Origin: Chelonobacter sp006228105
GTDB lineage: Bacteria > Pseudomonadota > Gammaproteobacteria > Enterobacterales > Pasteurellaceae
Strand: one strand, 5' to 3'
Length of the DNA: 13,190 nucleotides
Assembly (NCBI RefSeq): GCF_006228105.1
Contig: NZ_VDHH01000085.1
Of this stretch, positions 7,381-13,190 are shown in pieces. Both the position numbers and the translations under genes were made by a program. Below the pieces are notes generated by a model. The model was not told the origin of the DNA and made no database searches. It saw only the letters and a list, made by a program, of their open reading frames with translations. How positions within the stretch are numbered: the first letter of the stretch is position 1; each line of letters begins with the position of its first letter.

Positions 7381-7407
7381 ATTATATTCCTCTTGTATAA
7401 CTATACA
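7381..7407 (-). promoter_or_regulatory. candidate fic promoter with operator-like inverted repeat
   Basis: On the minus strand a perfect TATAAT (7386-7381) lies about 45 bp before fic. The perfect inverted repeat TGTATA-AC-TATACA (7394-7407) covers the -35/spacer area where a good -35 hexamer is missing. Two direct copies of CTCAATTAT (plus strand, 7355-7363 and 7377-7385), 22 bp apart, also fall here. This looks like a repressor-controlled promoter, but no regulator gene is next to it. Confidence 0.35.
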
Positions 7408-7460
7408 TTGTGAATATATTTTTAACTAAGTTTCGTCATATTTAACCATAATTGATCATA

Positions 7461-7476
7461 CTGTACAAGCATACAG
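7461..7476. promoter_or_regulatory. LexA-box-like palindrome
   Basis: CTGTACAAGCATACAG fits the SOS-box core CTGT-N8-ACAG exactly and is flanked by TA on the left and TT on the right (E. coli consensus TACTGT...ACAGTA). On the minus strand a -35-like TTGTAC (7468-7463) lies inside it, followed after 17 bp by TTAAAT (7445-7440), pointing to fic about 100 bp downstream. The core alone could occur by chance in a window this size. Confidence 0.35.
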
Positions 7477-7569
7477 TTAACTTGTTGATTCGGTGACTAT
7501 TGGCGCTGGTGCTTGGCTCTCTACATAGTCCGCCCACTGCTGCAACATTTCCGCTCTCTGTTTCAGTAA
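7477..7569 (-). pseudogene. C-terminal remnant of a P4-type tyrosine-recombinase integrase
   Basis: The minus strand reads 30 codons then TAA. The part QRAEMLQQWADYVES strongly resembles the usual end of P4-family phage and island integrases (EQRREMLQWWADYLD-like), which follows the catalytic tyrosine by a few residues. Upstream in the same frame the homology is lost and a TAG lies about 70 bases farther up, so the catalytic domain (about 370 residues) is deleted. Orientation and position, downstream of the selC 3' end and on the same strand, are those of integrases of islands inserted at tRNA-Sec. The match is short and made from memory of the family. Confidence 0.6.
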
Positions 7570-7621
7570 AACAGCACTTTTTGGGAGTAGATTTAGGGAA
7601 TTGGGCAAATAGTATAGATCA

Positions 7622-7645
7622 GGGAACTAAAAAGGGAACTAAAAA
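7622..7645. repeat. tandem pair of 12-bp repeats
   Basis: GGGAACTAAAAA occurs twice in direct succession (7622-7633 and 7634-7645). It lies between the integrase fragment and the tRNA 3' end, where integrase arm-binding sites are often found as short direct repeats; that role is a guess. Confidence 0.55.
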
Positions 7646-7763
7646 AGTGACAAAGAATGATTAATCATGACGAACTATAACGAATGGATTTATTAAGAAA
7701 GCTTGATTTTACTGGGTTTTATCGGGTGAGATGAGGAGTTGCGAGGAACTATGATTAGTGGGT

Positions 7764-7858
7764 TGGCGGAAGATCATGGGAGTTGAACCCACCCGAGACT
7801 GCTGGCAGCCTCAACAGGATTTGAAGTCCTGCCGCTTCACCGGAAACGACGATCTTCC
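7764..7858 (-). tRNA. selC: tRNA-Sec (anticodon TCA)
   Basis: Selenocysteine tRNA that reads UGA at recoded sites. The 95-nt gene has the 8-bp acceptor stem special to bacterial tRNA-Sec (GGAAGATC at 7858-7851, pairing with GATCTTCC), the discriminator G and an encoded CCA (7766-7764). The anticodon loop CTTCAAA (7826-7820) holds TCA. The long extra arm, GAGGCTGC pairing with GCAGTCTC, and the T arm GTGGG-TTCAACT-CCCAT are intact. It is very similar to E. coli selC, which is also 95 nt. It stands back to back with selA, 98 bp from the preferred selA start. selC is a known insertion site of genomic islands, and integrase debris lies downstream of its 3' end. Confidence 0.97.
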
Positions 7859-7859
7859 T

Positions 7860-7889
7860 TTGATTTTTGCGTTCGGTAGCAATATTGTA
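7860..7889. promoter_or_regulatory. overlapping divergent promoters of selC and selA
   Basis: Plus strand: TTGATT (7860-7865), 17-bp spacer, TATTGT (7883-7888), pointing to selA. Minus strand: TACAAT (7889-7884), 26 bp before the mature tRNA 5' end, pointing to selC with only a poor -35. The two -10 elements overlap almost completely, so one near-symmetrical sequence may serve both directions. Consensus-based. Confidence 0.4.
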
Positions 7890-7956
7890 CTGAATTTTAA
7901 TTAAAATAGCATTAAAATCAAATCATTCTACCATGATAATTTTAACCGGTGCTGCT

Positions 7957-9348
7957 ATGAATCCTCTTTATCGCTTATTGCCTTCCGTTGACAAAATATT
8001 GAGTACGCCGCAAGGAGAGCTGCTGATTGACCGTTTCGGGCATTCGGCGGTGGTGAATCAGTTGCGCAGTCTGCTGCAACAAGCACGTTTACATATTCAG
8101 CAGCAACAGCAATTACCGCGCTATTTCACTGATTTTTCAGTGTTGTATAAAAAACTGAGTCATGATTTGCAATTGCAGCGGCAGGTTGCGATTAAAAAGG
8201 TTCATAATCTGACCGGCACCGTTTTGCACACCAATTTGGGGCGAGCGTTGTGGGGCGAAGCAGCACAGCAGGCAGCGTTGGCGGCGATGTGCGAAAATGT
8301 GGCGTTGGAGTTTGATTTACAGCAGGGCAAACGCAGCCACCGCGATCACGCTATCAGTGAATTGCTAGCGCAGCTGTGCGGGGCACAAGCGGCTTGTATC
8401 GTCAATAATAATGCAGCAGCCGTGTTGTTGTTATTGGCGACATTTGCTTCGGGTAAAGAGGTTATTATTTCCCGTGGCGAGTTGATCGAAATCGGTGGTG
8501 CATTTCGTATTCCGGATATTATGCAGCAAGCCGGTTGCAAACTGGTGGAGGTCGGCACCACCAATCGCACCTGTTTAGCCGATTATAGCCACAATATTAC
8601 CGAAAATACCGCACTTTTAATGAAAGTTCATTGCAGTAACTACCAAATTTGCGGTTTCACCGCAAGTGTTGCCGAAGCGGAACTGGCACAATTGGCACGG
8701 CAACACGGCTTGCCGTTGATCAGTGATTTGGGCAGCGGTGCGTTGCTTGATTTAAGCCGCTACGGGCTGCCTGCGGAGCCTACGCCACAAAAAATGTTGG
8801 CTGACGGGGTTGATTTGGTGTCGTTTTCCGGTGATAAGTTGCTTGGTGGACCACAAGCCGGGATTATTGTCGGCAACAAAGCATTAATCGACCGTTTGCA
8901 ACAGCATCCGTTGAAACGGGTTTTGCGCTGTGACAAAGTGATCTTAGCCGGCTTGGAAGCCACATTACGCGACTATCTTTTTGCGGATACCTTAACCACA
9001 ACCAATCCAACCTTGCGTTTGCTAACTCAGAATCTAGATGAATTACAGCAAATTGCTGAGCTACTGTTACAAAAACTACAGGAAAAACTGAGTGCTGACT
9101 ATCAGTTGCAAATCGAATCCAGTTCGGCACAGCTCGGTAGTGGATCGCAACCGCTGCACCGTATTCCGTCACTTGCGGTGACGCTGCAACCGCACTCGGG
9201 CAAAAATGAGGAGTTAATGCAGTTGATCCGCTCGTTGAAACAGCTCAGCCAGCCGATTATCGGACGAATCGAACAGCAAAAATTGTGGCTTGATCTACGC
9301 AGCGTTGCCAATCCGCAACAACTTTTAACCATTTTGGACGAACTATGA
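7957..9348 (+). CDS. selA: L-seryl-tRNA(Sec) selenium transferase
   Basis: SelA converts seryl-tRNA(Sec) to selenocysteinyl-tRNA(Sec) with selenophosphate, using pyridoxal phosphate in a large ring-shaped oligomer. From this start the protein has 463 residues, as in E. coli. LTGTVLHTNLGRA is near 85-97, VNNNAAAVLLLLA near 150-162, RGELIEIGGAFRIPD near 173-187, and the PLP lysine motif SFSGDKLLGGPQAG near 289-302 with K294. An in-frame ATG eight codons upstream (7933) is possible, but MNPLYRLLPSVDKIL aligns directly with the E. coli N-terminal region and the extra MIILTGAA does not. Neither start has a strong ribosome-binding site. It overlaps selB by four bases. One uptake signal lies at 8608-8616. 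The SelD supplier of selenophosphate must be encoded elsewhere. Confidence 0.96.
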   Translation: MNPLYRLLPSVDKILSTPQGELLIDRFGHSAVVNQLRSLLQQARLHIQQQQQLPRYFTDFSVLYKKLSHDLQLQRQVAIKKVHNLTGTVLHTNLGRALWGEAAQQAALAAMCENVALEFDLQQGKRSHRDHAISELLAQLCGAQAACIVNNNAAAVLLLLATFASGKEVIISRGELIEIGGAFRIPDIMQQAGCKLVEVGTTNRTCLADYSHNITENTALLMKVHCSNYQICGFTASVAEAELAQLARQHGLPLISDLGSGALLDLSRYGLPAEPTPQKMLADGVDLVSFSGDKLLGGPQAGIIVGNKALIDRLQQHPLKRVLRCDKVILAGLEATLRDYLFADTLTTTNPTLRLLTQNLDELQQIAELLLQKLQEKLSADYQLQIESSSAQLGSGSQPLHRIPSLAVTLQPHSGKNEELMQLIRSLKQLSQPIIGRIEQQKLWLDLRSVANPQQLLTILDEL

Positions 9349-11219
9349 TTATTGTCAGCGCCGGGCATGTTGATCACGGCAAAACCGCACTTATTCATGC
9401 TTTGACGGGTACCGACACCACCCATTTGCCGGAAGAAAAAAAACGCGGCATGACGATTGATTTAGGCTATGCCTATCTGCCGTTGGCGAACGGTAACGTT
9501 TTGGGATTTATTGATGTGCCCGGGCATGAACGCTTTTTATCCAATATGCTTGCCGGACTGGGCGGCGTGGATTATGCCATGTTGGTTGTCGCTGCCGATG
9601 AAGGCATCAAACCGCAAACCGACGAACACTTAACCTTGCTCAAGTTATTGGATTTTAAACAAATTCTCTTAGTGATCACCAAAGCGGACAAGGTTACAGA
9701 AGCACAAGCTGTTCAACTGCAACAAACGCTGTTCCAGCGCTATCCGTTTTTGGCGCAAAGCAGGGGTAAAAGTGCGGTTTTTGTTACTTCTACGCTGTCT
9801 GGGCGGGGGATTACTGAACTGCGAGATTATCTTGCCACCCTGGTGGACAGCCAGCAAAGCGAGCAGCCGTTCCGTTATGCGATTGACCGGGTTTTTCACA
9901 TTAAAGGTGCCGGAAAAGTCGTGACAGGTACTGCGTTTGCTGGGCAAGTGGCGTTGGATGATACGCTGTTTTTATCCACCAATTTGAAACAAGCGCTGCG
10001 GGTGAAAAATATCCATGCGCAAAATCAAGCGGCACAGCAGGGTCAGGCGGGACAACGTTTAGCCATTAATCTTGGTGCTGCAGAGCAACACAAAATTGAA
10101 CGAGGCGACTGGTTGTTTTCGCATCATCAAGCCTATCGCAGTGATCGGATCACCTTGTTACTGGATCCGATTCAAACCTTGAAAGCCAGCCAGCCGATTC
10201 ATCTTTACCACGCAGCTGCCCACACAGTCGGCAAATTGACCTTGTTGCAACAAAATGTGGCGGCAAGTGGTGAAAAAGTGTTGGCTGAAGTGGTGTTGCA
10301 AGTGCCGTTGTTTTTGCTGTTTGGTGATAAGTTGATTCTCCGCAGCGGCGACAACAAACAGACGCTTGCCGGGGCGAAAGTGTTGGAAATCAATTCACCG
10401 GCACGTTATAAACGCAGCGAAATGCGCTTGGCGTATTTGTGGCAGTTGGCAAACAGTCAAAACAGCCAGCAACGTTTGGCGCTATATTTGCAGCAGGGTT
10501 GTGTGGACAAAAGTGCGGTTTGCTGGTTGGAACAGCTAACTGATTCACAATTTTCACAACTGCAACAACAACTTGGTTTTGAAAGAGTGCGTCAATATCT
10601 GTTTGATCAAGATTATCGGCAGCAACAGCAGCAACGGTTGTTGCAAGCCGTACAGCTTTATCACCAGCAACACACCGATCAATTGGGGATTTCCAAAGCC
10701 CGCTTGCAGCGCATGGCGTGTTTGAAGCAGCCGATTGAATTGATTTACCATTTGATTGAGGCGTTGCTCGACGCTGGACAGCTGGCACAAACCCGTGGTT
10801 GGATACATCTGCCCGATCATAAAATTGAATTCACCAGTGACGAACAGCAGTTGTGGCAGCGGGTTAAACCGATTTTCAGCGCCGATAAACAAGCGCTGTG
10901 GGTGCGCGATTTGGCCAAAATGTTGGCGGTGGACGAGCAACAAATGCGCAATTTTTTATATAAAGCCGGTAAGCTCGGCTATTTGACCGCCATCATCAAA
11001 GACCGTTTTTTCCTGAGTGAAACCGTTGTGGCGTATGCTAGCCAAATTAAACAGCATATTCAGCAGCACGGCGCAATTTCAGTGAATGAATTGCGTGATC
11101 AACTGCAATTCGGGCGTAAAATGACAGTGCAATTGATCGAGTATTTTGATAAGTGCGGTTTTTTGCGACGCAAAGGGGATGTGCATTTGTTGCGTGACGG
11201 CGATATTTTTGAAGCTTAA
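9345..11219 (+). CDS. selB: selenocysteine-specific elongation factor SelB
   Basis: SelB is the EF-Tu-like GTPase that brings Sec-tRNA(Sec) to the ribosome at UGA codons marked by a SECIS hairpin. The GTPase motifs are intact: GHVDHGKT (7-14), RGMTIDLGY (34-42), DVPGHE (57-62) and ITKAD (111-115). Beta-barrel domains follow to about residue 340. The C-terminal part carries winged-helix repeats that bind SECIS, including WVRDLAKML and the end FGRKMTVQLIEYFDKCGFLRRKGD. The 624 residues compare with 614 in E. coli. Its ATG lies within the selA end (ATGA), giving translational coupling. The central region (about 350-470) is glutamine-rich and least conserved, as expected. It carries four uptake signals, the last near its end. 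Confidence 0.97.
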   Translation: MIIVSAGHVDHGKTALIHALTGTDTTHLPEEKKRGMTIDLGYAYLPLANGNVLGFIDVPGHERFLSNMLAGLGGVDYAMLVVAADEGIKPQTDEHLTLLKLLDFKQILLVITKADKVTEAQAVQLQQTLFQRYPFLAQSRGKSAVFVTSTLSGRGITELRDYLATLVDSQQSEQPFRYAIDRVFHIKGAGKVVTGTAFAGQVALDDTLFLSTNLKQALRVKNIHAQNQAAQQGQAGQRLAINLGAAEQHKIERGDWLFSHHQAYRSDRITLLLDPIQTLKASQPIHLYHAAAHTVGKLTLLQQNVAASGEKVLAEVVLQVPLFLLFGDKLILRSGDNKQTLAGAKVLEINSPARYKRSEMRLAYLWQLANSQNSQQRLALYLQQGCVDKSAVCWLEQLTDSQFSQLQQQLGFERVRQYLFDQDYRQQQQQRLLQAVQLYHQQHTDQLGISKARLQRMACLKQPIELIYHLIEALLDAGQLAQTRGWIHLPDHKIEFTSDEQQLWQRVKPIFSADKQALWVRDLAKMLAVDEQQMRNFLYKAGKLGYLTAIIKDRFFLSETVVAYASQIKQHIQQHGAISVNELRDQLQFGRKMTVQLIEYFDKCGFLRRKGDVHLLRDGDIFEA

Positions 11220-11230
11220 CCGCACTTTTA

Positions 11231-11259
11231 TTCCTTTATGCTTAAAAAGTGGCTAAAAT
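11231..11259 (+). promoter_or_regulatory. candidate def promoter
   Basis: TTCCTT (11231-11236), a 17-bp spacer and TAAAAT (11254-11259) lie in the 81-bp gap between selB and def, about 40 bp before the def ATG. The -10 is good and the -35 weak. A separate promoter is plausible because def is essential while selAB is not. Confidence 0.35.
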
Positions 11260-11300
11260 AAACGATTAACAGTTTTTATCCGGAAAAGTAAGAGAGATTT

Positions 11301-11807
11301 ATGAGTATTTTAACCGTATTAAAATACCCCGATGAACGCCTGCGCAATAAAGCGGCGTTGGTGGACAACGTTGACGATGCAGTGCGTGCGATCATCGACG
11401 ATATGTTCGACACCATGTATCACGACGAAGGCATCGGCTTGGCAGCCACCCAAGTGGATATTCACCGTCAAATTATCGTGATTGATATTGAAGGTGATAA
11501 ACAGCAGCAAATCGTGTTGATTAATCCTGAAATTTTGGCTTCCTCGGGTGAAATCGGGATTGAAGAGGGCTGTTTGTCGATTCCCGGCTGCCGTGGTTTA
11601 GTGCCGCGCAAAGAAAAAGTGACGGTGAAAGCGTTAGATCGCCACGGTAATCCCTTTACTTTAGAGGCCGATGAGCTGTTGGCAATCTGTATTCAGCATG
11701 AAATCGACCACTTAAACGGCGTGTTGTTTGTTGATTATTTATCCCCGTTGAAAAGACAGCGGATCAAGCAAAAAATGGAAAAACAAAACCGTTTAAATGC
11801 AAAATAA
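11301..11807 (+). CDS. def: peptide deformylase
   Basis: Def removes the formyl group from the N-terminal methionine of nascent proteins at the ribosome; it is an Fe2+ metalloenzyme and the target of actinonin. At 168 residues it equals the usual type I length (E. coli 169). All three signature motifs are present: GIGLAATQ (44-51), EGCLS (89-93, metal ligand C91) and QHEIDH (132-137, ligands H133 and H137, catalytic E134). The ATG follows a purine-rich AAGAGAGA. It is followed by a terminator-like stem-loop and then fmt, whose product adds the group that Def removes; the pairing is conserved in many bacteria. No smf/dprA lies directly upstream, unlike E. coli; selB takes that place. Confidence 0.98.
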   Translation: MSILTVLKYPDERLRNKAALVDNVDDAVRAIIDDMFDTMYHDEGIGLAATQVDIHRQIIVIDIEGDKQQQIVLINPEILASSGEIGIEEGCLSIPGCRGLVPRKEKVTVKALDRHGNPFTLEADELLAICIQHEIDHLNGVLFVDYLSPLKRQRIKQKMEKQNRLNAK

Positions 11808-11815
11808 AGCCGGTC

Positions 11816-11847
11816 AATAGCCTCTCGATTGAGAGGTTATTTGTTTT
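11816..11847 (+). terminator. stem-loop terminator candidate between def and fmt
   Basis: AATAGCCTCTC (11816-11826), loop GATT and GAGAGGTTATT (11831-11841) form an 11-bp stem with a single G-U pair, followed by TGTTTT. It begins 9 bp after the def stop. The T run is broken by a G, so termination may be partial, which would reduce rather than stop fmt transcription. Confidence 0.55.
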
Positions 11848-11887
11848 ATCTCAATATTCTGACAATTTTTAGATGGCGTAGCACATT

Positions 11888-12847
11888 ATGCAAAAACCCT
11901 TGAATATTATCTTCGCCGGTACGCCGGATTTTGCCGCACAACATTTGCAGGCGTTATTCAACAGCCAACACAAGGTGGTTGCGGTTTATACCCAACCGGA
12001 TAAACCCGCCGGTCGTGGCAAAAAATTACAGCAAAGTGCGGTCAAACAGTTGGCAGAACAGCACAATTTGCCGGTTTATCAGCCAAAATCATTGCGTAAT
12101 AGCGAAGCACAACAGCAATTAGCAGCACTGAATGCCGATGTAATGGTGGTGGTGGCATACGGTTTGCTGTTGCCGCAAGCGGTGCTGGATGCCCCGCGTT
12201 TTGGTTGCTTAAATGTACACGGTTCGTTACTGCCCCGTTGGCGTGGCGCAGCACCGATTCAAAGAGCGGTTTGGGCTGGCGATGCAGAAAGTGGCGTGAC
12301 GATTATGCAGATGGATATTGGTTTGGATACGGGCGATATGCTGCACAAAGTTCGCTGTCCGTTAGCAGCCGATGAAACTTCAACGTCACTGTATCAAAAA
12401 CTGGCGCAAATCGCACCGAATGCGTTGCTTGAGGTGTTGAACGGCTTGCAAAGCAGCAAATTTAAGCCGGAAAAACAGGACGAGGCGCATAGCAATTATG
12501 CGCAGAAATTAAGCAAAGAAGAAGCCAAGCTGGATTGGCAATTGTCGGCGGCACAATTGGAACGCTGTATTCGCGCGTTTAATCCGTGGCCGATCAGCTA
12601 TTTAGTCACGCAAGACGGCAATCAACAAACGCAAAGTGTCAAAGTTTATCAGGCGCAAGTGCTGCCGTCGGTTGAAAAACAGCCCGGTACGATTTTGGCA
12701 GCGGATAAACAGGGGATTCAGATCGCCACTGCTGATGGGGTGTTGAATTTAACGTTGTTGCAACCGGCAGGGAAAAAACCGATGACCGCGCAGGAGCTGT
12801 TGAATTCGCGCCGTGATTGGTTCCCGATCGGCACTGTTTTGGCCTAA
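11888..12847 (+). CDS. fmt: methionyl-tRNA formyltransferase
   Basis: Fmt transfers a formyl group from 10-formyltetrahydrofolate to methionyl-initiator tRNA. The 319-residue protein (E. coli 315) starts with IIFAGTPDFAAQHL (7-20). The PAGRGKKLQQS loop (40-50) is the enterobacterial insertion that contacts the tRNA acceptor. The catalytic triad is visible in LNVHGSLLPRWRGAAP (108-123; N109 and H111) and MDIGLDTGD (142-150; D147). The C-terminal tRNA-binding barrel begins near residue 208. The ATG has no strong ribosome-binding site. It is 80 bp after def across a stem-loop, and 21 bp before rsmB. One uptake signal lies at 12034-12042. Confidence 0.97.
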   Translation: MQKPLNIIFAGTPDFAAQHLQALFNSQHKVVAVYTQPDKPAGRGKKLQQSAVKQLAEQHNLPVYQPKSLRNSEAQQQLAALNADVMVVVAYGLLLPQAVLDAPRFGCLNVHGSLLPRWRGAAPIQRAVWAGDAESGVTIMQMDIGLDTGDMLHKVRCPLAADETSTSLYQKLAQIAPNALLEVLNGLQSSKFKPEKQDEAHSNYAQKLSKEEAKLDWQLSAAQLERCIRAFNPWPISYLVTQDGNQQTQSVKVYQAQVLPSVEKQPGTILAADKQGIQIATADGVLNLTLLQPAGKKPMTAQELLNSRRDWFPIGTVLA

Positions 12848-12868
12848 ATGTTGTTTGGAATCGATTAG

Positions 12869-13190
12869 ATGAAGCAGATTAAAAAAAACTTATCAGTCAG
12901 AGCGGTTGCCGCCCAAATTTTATTGCAGGTATTGGATCAAGGCAAATCGTTGTCAGCTTTGCTGCCTGACATGGCGCACCAAGTTAAACCCCAAGATCAA
13001 CCACTATTACAAGAGATCTGTTTTGGCATTTGTCGAGTGTTGCCACGCTTAGAGCGGATTATCGGCTTATTGGTGCAAAAACCGCTGAAGGGCAAAACCC
13101 GGATTGTGCATTGTTTGCTGTTGGTGGGGCTGTACCAATTGTTGTATATGCGTATTCCGCCACATGCGGCAGTTGATGAAGTGGTGAATG
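12869..13190 (+). CDS. rsmB: 16S rRNA (cytosine-967-C5)-methyltransferase (5' part, cut by window edge)
   Basis: RsmB (Sun/Fmu) methylates C967 of 16S rRNA with SAM. Only 107 codons are inside the window. They cover most of the N-terminal NusB-like RNA-binding domain: VAAQILLQVLDQGKSLSALL (residues 13-32), LLQEICFGICRVLPRLE (about 47-63) and VGLYQLLYMRIPPHAAVDEVV, which closely match E. coli. The catalytic methyltransferase domain lies beyond the edge. An earlier ATG at 12848 reaches a TAG after six codons, so 12869 is the start. It is 21 bp after fmt and probably co-transcribed with it. trkA is expected next by analogy with E. coli. Confidence 0.95.
   Translation, partial: MKQIKKNLSVRAVAAQILLQVLDQGKSLSALLPDMAHQVKPQDQPLLQEICFGICRVLPRLERIIGLLVQKPLKGKTRIVHCLLLVGLYQLLYMRIPPHAAVDEVVN

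Larger units (their letters stand above)
7337..7763. other. AT-rich gene-free stretch between fic and selC
   Basis: 427 bp with no intact gene. It holds candidate fic promoter and operator motifs (7355-7476), a terminal fragment of an integrase gene (7477-7569), a tandem 12-bp repeat (7622-7645) and a perfect 12-bp palindrome ATGATTAATCAT (7657-7668). The remaining sequence, about 7669-7763, directly follows the 3' end of the tRNA gene on the minus strand and shows no convincing terminator. No second copy of the tRNA 3' end was found. Confidence 0.7.
1658..12042. repeat. DNA uptake signal sequences (15 exact copies, AAGTGCGGT type)
   Basis: Exact AAGTGCGGT on the plus strand starts at 2013, 2372, 4739, 6219, 6927, 9770, 10511, 11151 and 12034. 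The complement ACCGCACTT starts at 1658, 2188, 6752, 8608, 9384 and 11219. About 0.1 copy would be expected by chance on both strands together. Most lie inside coding regions. They are the recognition sites for competence-driven DNA uptake in the H. influenzae-type subclade. Confidence 0.95.

Noticed and set aside
7764..7790. Search for a second copy of the tRNA-Sec 3' end (attachment-site repeat) left of selC
   Set aside because: Only a 6-bp match, GATCAT near 7454, was seen; that is chance level. The distal att site is lost or outside the patch.
7933..7956. Eight extra N-terminal codons of selA from the upstream ATG
   Set aside because: They do not align with other SelA proteins and have no ribosome-binding site; the ATG at 7957 gives the usual 463 residues.
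8346..9425. Several minus-strand open frames of 67-107 codons across selA
   Set aside because: They are antisense shadows of selA and selB with no recognisable protein features or ribosome-binding sites.
11219..11254. Imperfect hairpin between ACCGCACTTTTA and TAAAAAGTGGC after selB
   Set aside because: Needs a bulge and mismatches, and is not followed by a T run; it also overlaps the candidate def promoter.
1..13190. CRISPR arrays, rRNA genes, intact insertion sequences, riboswitches
   Set aside because: No regularly spaced repeats, rRNA motifs, transposase genes or recognisable riboswitch cores were seen.

Overview
This is a chromosomal window from a gamma-proteobacterium of the family Pasteurellaceae. 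The proteins resemble their E. coli counterparts along their whole length. The 9-mer AAGTGCGGT (or its complement ACCGCACTT) occurs exactly 15 times in 13.2 kb. That is the DNA uptake signal of the Haemophilus influenzae-type subclade (Haemophilus, Aggregatibacter, Pasteurella, Gallibacterium, Avibacterium and relatives). I cannot name the species from the sequence.

Left part (1-4850): the replication-origin neighbourhood in the enterobacterial order. On the minus strand mnmG (gidA), rsmG (gidB), atpI and atpB run leftward, away from the origin; the start of the F-type ATP synthase operon is cut by the left edge. The 435-bp gap between mnmG and mioC is oriC: two perfect and two one-mismatch DnaA boxes, AT-rich 13-mer-like repeats and 14 GATC sites. 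GATC crowding continues about 1.1 kb into mnmG and also covers mioC. mioC (flavodoxin-like) and trkH (K+ channel subunit) lie to the right and are transcribed toward the origin.

Middle part (6342-7930): a small accessory patch between trkH and the selenocysteine genes. It holds a 149-bp element with inverted-repeat ends, a complete class II-type Fic protein, candidate operator sequences, the last 30 codons of a tyrosine-recombinase integrase, a tandem 12-bp repeat and then selC (tRNA-Sec). The integrase fragment lies just downstream of the 3' end of selC and in the same orientation. This suggests the patch is what remains of a genomic island that entered at selC.

Right part (7930-13190): selA and selB overlap by 4 bp and are divergent from selC. 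The three together give tRNA-Sec, Sec-tRNA synthesis and the Sec-specific elongation factor; selD and the selenoproteins are not here. Then come def and fmt (N-formylmethionine addition and removal) and the start of rsmB, a set known in E. coli as def-fmt-rsmB-trkA. A stem-loop terminator candidate sits between def and fmt.

Most of the window is conserved housekeeping DNA. The parts most worth attention are the remnant island at selC, the structured 149-bp element, the GATC-dense domain reaching from oriC into mnmG, and the compact divergent selC/selA promoter region.
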